Source of the DNA: Saccoglossus kowalevskii
Taxonomy: Eukaryota > Hemichordata > Enteropneusta > Harrimaniidae
Reading direction: 5' to 3'
Assembly: GCF_000003605.2 (NCBI RefSeq)
Contig: NW_003120893.1
Span: 1-13,375, forward strand
Length of the DNA: 13,375 nucleotides
Shown here: positions 9,431 through 13,375 of the stretch, one piece after another
Position numbering within the stretch: position 1 is the stretch's first letter
How the letters are laid out: each line of letters opens with the position of its first letter
Notes under the pieces: model-generated
Seen by the model: only the letters and a program-made list of their open reading frames with translations
The model's database searches: none
Told to the model about the DNA's origin: nothing
Made by a program: the position numbers and the translations under genes

Positions 9431-9668
9431 ATCTCATGTATACATATGTAGTTGTTATCGCACATATCACTGATATCTCATGTATACATATGTAGTTGCT
9501 ATCGCACATATCGCTGATATCCTATGTATACATATGTAGTTGTTATCGCATGTATCACTGATATCATATGTATACAGATATAGTTGTTATCACATGTATC
9601 ACTGATATCCTATGTATACATATGTAGTTGTTATCGCATGTATTACTGATATCATATGTATAAAGATG
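9431..9668 (+). repeat. Mixed full-length units
   Basis: Five to six units: two CGCACATATC units with CTCATG junctions, a GTTGCTATCGC unit, then three GCATGTAT units with ACAGATATAG and TAAAGATGTAG variants. They separate block A copies 2 and 3. No gene is seen. Confidence 0.6.
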
Positions 9669-10082
9669 TAGTTGTTATTGCACATATCGCTGGTATCCTA
9701 TATTGTATACATATGTAGTTGTTATCACATATATCGCTGATATCTCATGTATACATATGTAGTTGTTATTGCACATATCACTGATATCCTTTGTATACAT
9801 ATGTAGTTGTTATCGCATGTACCACTGATATCCTATGTATACAGATGTAGTTGTTATCGCACATATCGCTGATATCTCATGAATACATATGTAGTTGTTA
9901 TCGCACATATTGCTGATATCTCATGAATACATATGCAGTTGTTATCGCACATATCGCTGATATCTCATGAATACATATGTAGTTGTTATCGCATGTACCA
10001 CTGATATCCTATATATACAGATGTAGTTGTTATCCCATATATCGCTGATATCCTATGTGTAGTTGTTATCGCATACATCGCT
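9669..10082 (+). repeat. Truncated block A, copy 3
   Basis: About 413 bp matching 8222-8635 at offset 1447, including the rare CTATATTGTATAC insertion (9698), TTGCAC (9769), GAATACATATGCAG, CTATATATACAG and TTATCCCATATATC. It stops inside the short unit at 10053-10088, after which the sequence follows copy 1 near position 1002 instead. Confidence 0.85.
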
Positions 10083-10088
10083 TATATC
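10053..10088 (+). repeat. 36-bp short unit at a mosaic junction
   Basis: The left part reads CTATGTGTAG and CGCATACATCG like 8606-8641. The right end reads CGCTTATATCATATG, as at 1002 and 12749, where the other short units read CGCTGATATCC. One unit therefore joins two block families. Confidence 0.85.
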
Positions 10089-11511
10089 ATATGTATACAT
10101 ATGTAGTTGTTATCGCATATATCGCTGATATCCTATGAATACATATGTATTTGTTATCATATATATTGCTGATATCTCATGTATACATATGTAGTTGATA
10201 TCGCATACATCGCTGATATCCTATGTATACATATCTAGTTGTTATCGCACATATCACTGGTATCTCATGTATACATATGTAGTTGTTATCGCACATATCG
10301 CTGATATCCTATGTACATATATGTAGTTGTTATCGCATATATCGCTGATATCTCATGTATACATATGTAGTTGTTATCGGACATATCGCTGTTATCTCAT
10401 GTATACATATGTAGTTGTTATCGCACATATCGCTGATATCTCATGTATACATTTGTAGTTGTTATCGCACATATCGCTGATATCTCATGAATACATATGT
10501 AGTCATTATGCATATATCGCTGATATCTCATGAATACATATGTAGTTGTTATTGCACATATCACTGATATCCTTTGTATACATATGTAGTTGTTATCGCA
10601 TGTACCACTGATATCCTATGTATACAGATGTAGTTGTTATCGCACATATCGCTGATATCTCATGAATACATATGTAGTTGTTATCGCACATATCGCTGAT
10701 ATCTCATGAATACATATGTAGTTGTTATCGCACATATCGCTGATATCTCATGAATACATATGTAGTTGTTATCGCATGTACCACTGATATCCTATGTATA
10801 CAGATGTAGTTGTTATCACATATATCGCTGATATCCTATGTGTAGTTGTTATCGCATACATCGCTGATATCCTATGTATAAATATGCAGTTGTTATCGCT
10901 CATATCACTGATATCATATGAATACATATGTAGTTGATATCGCACATATCGCTGATATCTCATGTATACATATGTAGTTGTTATCGCACATATCGCTGAT
11001 ATCCTATGTACACATATGTAGTTGTTATCGCACATATCGCTGATATCTCATGTATACATATGTAGTTGTTATCGCACATATCGCTGATATCCTATGTACA
11101 TATATGTAGTTGTTATCGCATATATCGCTGATATACTATGTATACATATGTAGTTGTTATCGTATATATCGCTGATATCCTATGTATACATTTGTAGTTG
11201 TTATCGCATATATCACAGACATCTCATGTATACATATGTAGTTGTTATCACATATATCACTGATATCCTATGTATACATATGTAGTTGTTAGCGTATATA
11301 TCGCTGATATCATATGTATACATATGTAGTTGTGAGCGTATATATCGCTGATATAATATGTATATATATGTATCTGTTATCGCACATATCGCTGATATCC
11401 TATGTATACATATGTAGTTGTTATCGTATATATCGCTGATATCTTATGTATACATATGTATCTGTTATCGCATATATCGCTGATATCCTATGTATACATA
11501 TGTAGTTGTTA
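10079..11511 (+). repeat. Higher-order block A, copy 4
   Basis: The longest near-exact duplication in the window, about 1.4 kb, matches 1000-2424 at offset 9079 and then 9087. It keeps a full-length unit where copy 1 has the short unit at 1098-1133. Private changes include TATCATATATATTG near 10157, TAAATATGCAG near 10880 and TTGTGAGCG near 11333. The similarity ends near 11511, where TTATCGC replaces TTAGCG. Confidence 0.85.
10836..10871 (+). repeat. 36-bp short unit
   Basis: GATATC ends at 10835 and 10871. It is the counterpart of 1749-1784 in block A copy 1 at offset 9087, with the same CTATGTGTAG junction. Confidence 0.9.
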
Positions 11512-11720
11512 TCGCACATATCGCTGATATCTCATGTATACATATGTAGTTGCTGTCACACATATCGCTGATATCTCATGTATACAGATGTAGTTGTTAT
11601 TGCATGTATTGCTGATATCATATGTATACATATGTAGTTGTTATCACACATATCGCTGATATCCTATGTATACATATGTAGTTGTTATCGCATATATCGC
11701 TAATATCTTATGTATACATA
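11500..11720 (+). repeat. Higher-order block D, copy 1
   Basis: TTGCTGTCACACATATC (11550), ACAGATGTAG, TTGCATGTATTGCTG and CGCTAATATCTTATG occur in this order and again from 12119. The offset is 569 bp, which is thirteen units less three bases. The missing three bases are accounted for by the 41-bp unit near 12050. Confidence 0.82.
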
Positions 11721-12068
11721 TGTAGTTGTTATCGCACCTATCACTGATATCTCATGTATACATATGTAGATGTTATCGCACATATCACTTATATCTCATG
11801 TATACAGATTTAGTTGTTATCGCACATATCGCTGATATCCTATGTATACAGATGTAGTTGTTATCGCACATATCGCCGATATCTCATGTATACATATCTA
11901 GTTGTTATCGCACATATCGCCGATATCCTAAAAATATATATGTAGTTGTTATCGCACATATCACTGATATCTCATGTATACATATGTAGTTGTTATCGCA
12001 CATATCGCTGATATCCTATGTACATATATGTAGTTGTTATCGCATATATCGCTATCTCATGTATACAT
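11721..12068 (+). repeat. Spacer units between block D copies
   Basis: About eight units, including GCACCTATCAC, GTAGATGTTATCG, CACTTATATCTC with ACAGATTTAG, two CGCCGATATC units and a damaged unit reading CCTAAAAATATATATG near 11927. At 12045-12060 CGCTATCTC replaces CGCTGATATCTC, a three-base deletion that makes a 41-bp unit and removes its GATATC. No gene is seen. Confidence 0.65.
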
Positions 12069-12290
12069 ATGTAGTTGTTATCGCACATATCGCTGATATC
12101 TCATGTATACATATGTAGTTGCTGTCACACATATCGCTGATATCTCATGTATACAGATGTAGTTGTTATTGCATGTATTGCTGATATCATATGTATACAT
12201 ATGTAGTTGTTATTACACATATCGCTGATATCCTATGTATACATATGTAGTTGTTATCGCATATATCGCTAATATCTTATGTATACATAT
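12069..12290 (+). repeat. Higher-order block D, copy 2
   Basis: It matches 11500-11720 at offset 569: TTGCTGTCACAC (12119), TTGCATGTATTGCTG and CGCTAATATCTTATG. One difference is TTATTACACATATC near 12210, where copy 1 has TTATCACACATATC. Confidence 0.82.
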
Positions 12291-12459
12291 GTAGTTGTTA
12301 TCGCACATATCGCTGATATCTCATGTATACATATGTAGTTGTTATCGCATATATCGCCGATATCTCATGTATACATATCTAGTTATTATCGCACATATCG
12401 CTGATATCTCATGTATACATATGTAATTGATATCGGACATATCGCTGATATCCTGTGTA
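12291..12459 (+). repeat. Mixed full-length units
   Basis: About four units with CGCCGATATC, CATATCTAGTTATTATCG and GTAATTGATATCGGAC. GTAATTG and CCTGTGTATAC are private to this stretch. It leads directly into block E copy 2. No gene is seen. Confidence 0.6.
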
Positions 12460-12848
12460 TACATATGTAGTTGTTATCGCATATATCGCTGATATGCTAT
12501 GTATACATATGTTGTTGTTATCGTATATATCGCTGATATCTCATGTATACATATGTAGTTGATATCGCACATATCGCTGATATCATATGTATACATATGT
12601 AGTTGTTATCGCAAATATCGTTGATATCTCATGTATACATATGTAGTTGTTATCGGACATATCGCTGTTATCTCATGTATACATATGTAGTTGTTATCGC
12701 AAATATCGCTGATATCTCATGTATACATATGTAGTTGATATCGCACATATCGCTTATATCATATGTATACATATGTAGTTGTTATCGCATATATCGCTGA
12801 TATCCTATGTATACATATGTATTTGTTATCACATATATCGCTGATATC

Positions 12849-12884
12849 CTATGTGTAGTTGATATCGCATACATCACTGATATC
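12849..12884 (+). repeat. 36-bp short unit
   Basis: GATATC ends at 12848 and 12884. It corresponds to 1098-1133 at offset 11751, differing mainly in ATCACTG where that unit has ATTGCTG, both of which are CpG-derived forms of ATCGCTG. Confidence 0.9.
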
Positions 12885-12918
12885 CTATGTATACATATCT
12901 AGTTGTTATCGCACATAT

Positions 12919-13270
12919 CACTGGTATCTCATGTATACATATGTAGTTGTTATCGCACATATCGCTGATATCCTATGTACATATATGTAGTTGTTATCGC
13001 ATATATCGCTGATATCTCATGTATACATATGTAGTTGTTATCGGACATATCGCTGTTATCTCATGTATACATATGTAGTTGTTATCGCACATATCACTGG
13101 TATCTCATGTATACATATGTAGTTGTTATCGCACATATCGCTGATATCCTATGTACATATATGTAGTTGTTATCGCATATATCGCTGATATCTCATGTAT
13201 ACATATGTAGTTGTTATCGGACATATCGCTGTTATCTCATGTATACATATGTAGTTGTTATCGCACATAT
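12919..13270 (+). repeat. Tandem duplication of a 176-bp four-unit block
   Basis: CACTGGTATC starts at 12919 and again at 13095, exactly four 44-bp units apart. Each copy runs through a CCTATGTACATATATG unit, a TCGGACATATC unit and a CGCTGTTATC unit in the same order. No differences were noticed between the two 176-bp copies. The equivalent place in block E copy 1 (from about 1160) has the series only once, so the duplication arose after the E blocks separated. Confidence 0.88.
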
Positions 13271-13375
13271 CGCTGATATCTCATGTATACATTTGTAGTT
13301 GTTATCGCATATATCGCTGATATCTCATGTATACATATGTAGTTGTTATCGGACATATCGCTGTTATCTCATGTG

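Larger units (their letters stand above)
1..13375 (+). repeat. 44-bp satellite array filling the window
   Basis: The same 44-bp unit recurs from the first to the last base, about 300 times and always in the same orientation: GTAGTTG is read on the + strand throughout and no inverted segment was seen. The spacing can be read directly, for example CATGTATACA at 41 and again at 85. Unit landmarks are ATGTATACAT (1-10), GTAGTTG (13-19), TATCGCA (21-27) and ATATCGCTGATAT (29-41), with GATATC at 37-42. The unit has 15 G or C in 44 bases. Common variants are CGCACATAT versus CGCATATAT, ATCGCTG versus ATCACTG, and CTCATG, CCTATG or TCATATG at the unit junction. The array runs off both ends. I do not recognise the family by name. 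A eukaryotic satellite is the best fit; a misassembled expansion of a smaller array cannot be excluded from sequence alone. Confidence 0.97.
12460..13375 (+). repeat. Higher-order block E, copy 2
   Basis: It repeats 800-1440 with CATATGTTGTTG (12506), TTGATATCGCAC, CGCTTATATCATATG (12749), the 36-bp short unit (12849-12884), CACTGG (12919), TCGGACATATCGCTGTTATC and CATTTGTAG. Two extra units lie between 12504 and 12892 relative to copy 1, and a further four-unit duplication follows at 12919-13270. The block runs off the right edge of the window. Confidence 0.82.

Noticed and set aside
1682-11035. Three paralogous 88-codon minus-strand frames as a gene family
   Set aside because: Their similarity is fully explained by duplication of block A, and their openness by stop-removing unit variants. 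They have no sequence outside the satellite, and neighbouring block copies show no preserved frame.
1-13375. CRISPR array
   Set aside because: The period is regular, but there are no unique spacers: all 44 bases of each unit are repeated. There is also no leader and no cas gene.
1-13375. Telomeric repeat
   Set aside because: TTAGCG occurs once per unit in one subtype, but there is no 5-8 bp tandem telomere motif such as TTAGGG or TTTAGGG.
1-13375. Centromere satellite with CENP-B box
   Set aside because: No match to the TTCG...CGGG core of the CENP-B box was seen in the unit or its variants. A centromeric role can be neither shown nor excluded from the sequence.
1-13375. Iteron-type replication origin or bacterial regulatory array
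   Set aside because: Hundreds of units over more than 13 kb without a replication gene, DnaA boxes or any coding sequence do not fit a plasmid or bacterial origin.
1-13375. Transposon, inverted terminal repeats or retroelement inside the array
   Set aside because: All units are in one orientation and the 44-bp phase is broken only by small indels. No insertion of foreign sequence, target-site duplication, poly(A) tail or long terminal repeat was found.

Overview
The whole 13,375-base window is one uninterrupted head-to-tail satellite (minisatellite-class) array. The unit is 44 bp, about 34% GC, and repeats roughly 300 times, always in the same orientation. I found no single-copy flank, no credible protein-coding gene, no RNA gene and no transposon. 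The window begins and ends inside the array, so neither edge of the array is seen. The sequence suggests a eukaryotic chromosome, in pericentromeric, subtelomeric or other constitutive repeat DNA. The species cannot be named from it. The two CpG positions of the unit show frequent CG-to-TG and CG-to-CA changes, as expected in a genome that methylates CpG.

Taking the ATG of ATGTATACAT as position 1, the landmarks of the unit are: ATGTATACAT (1-10, a perfect dyad), GTAGTTG (13-19), TATCGCA (21-27, CpG 1), and ATATCGCTGATAT (29-41, an inverted repeat with a 3-base centre holding CpG 2). GATATC lies at 37-42, inside and just past the inverted repeat, and is present in nearly every unit.

Layered on this 44-bp period is a mosaic of larger segmental duplications, recognisable by shared rare variants at constant offsets. 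Family A has copies near 1000-2424, 8297-9357, 9669-10082 and 10079-11511. Family B has copies near 215-768, 2600-3219 and 5162-5760. Family C has copies near 3373-4076, 4277-5024 and 6379-7050, with a further partial copy at 7254-7440. Family D has copies near 11500-11720 and 12069-12290. Family E has copies near 800-1440 and 12460-13375. Between them lie a run rich in near-consensus units (about 7600-8220) and several runs of a TTAGCG subtype. Some copies differ from each other by whole units, usually two (88 bp), and others by small indels. This is the footprint of unequal exchange or replication slippage.

Open reading frames of 63-88 codons occur, but only where variant units have lost the stops that the unit normally places in each strand's frame cycle. 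They are by-products of the repeat. The main interest is evolutionary: nested duplication, a visible recombinant junction near 10053-10088, two short unit types whose origin by deletion between direct repeats can be read from the sequence, and a methylation-like mutation signature.
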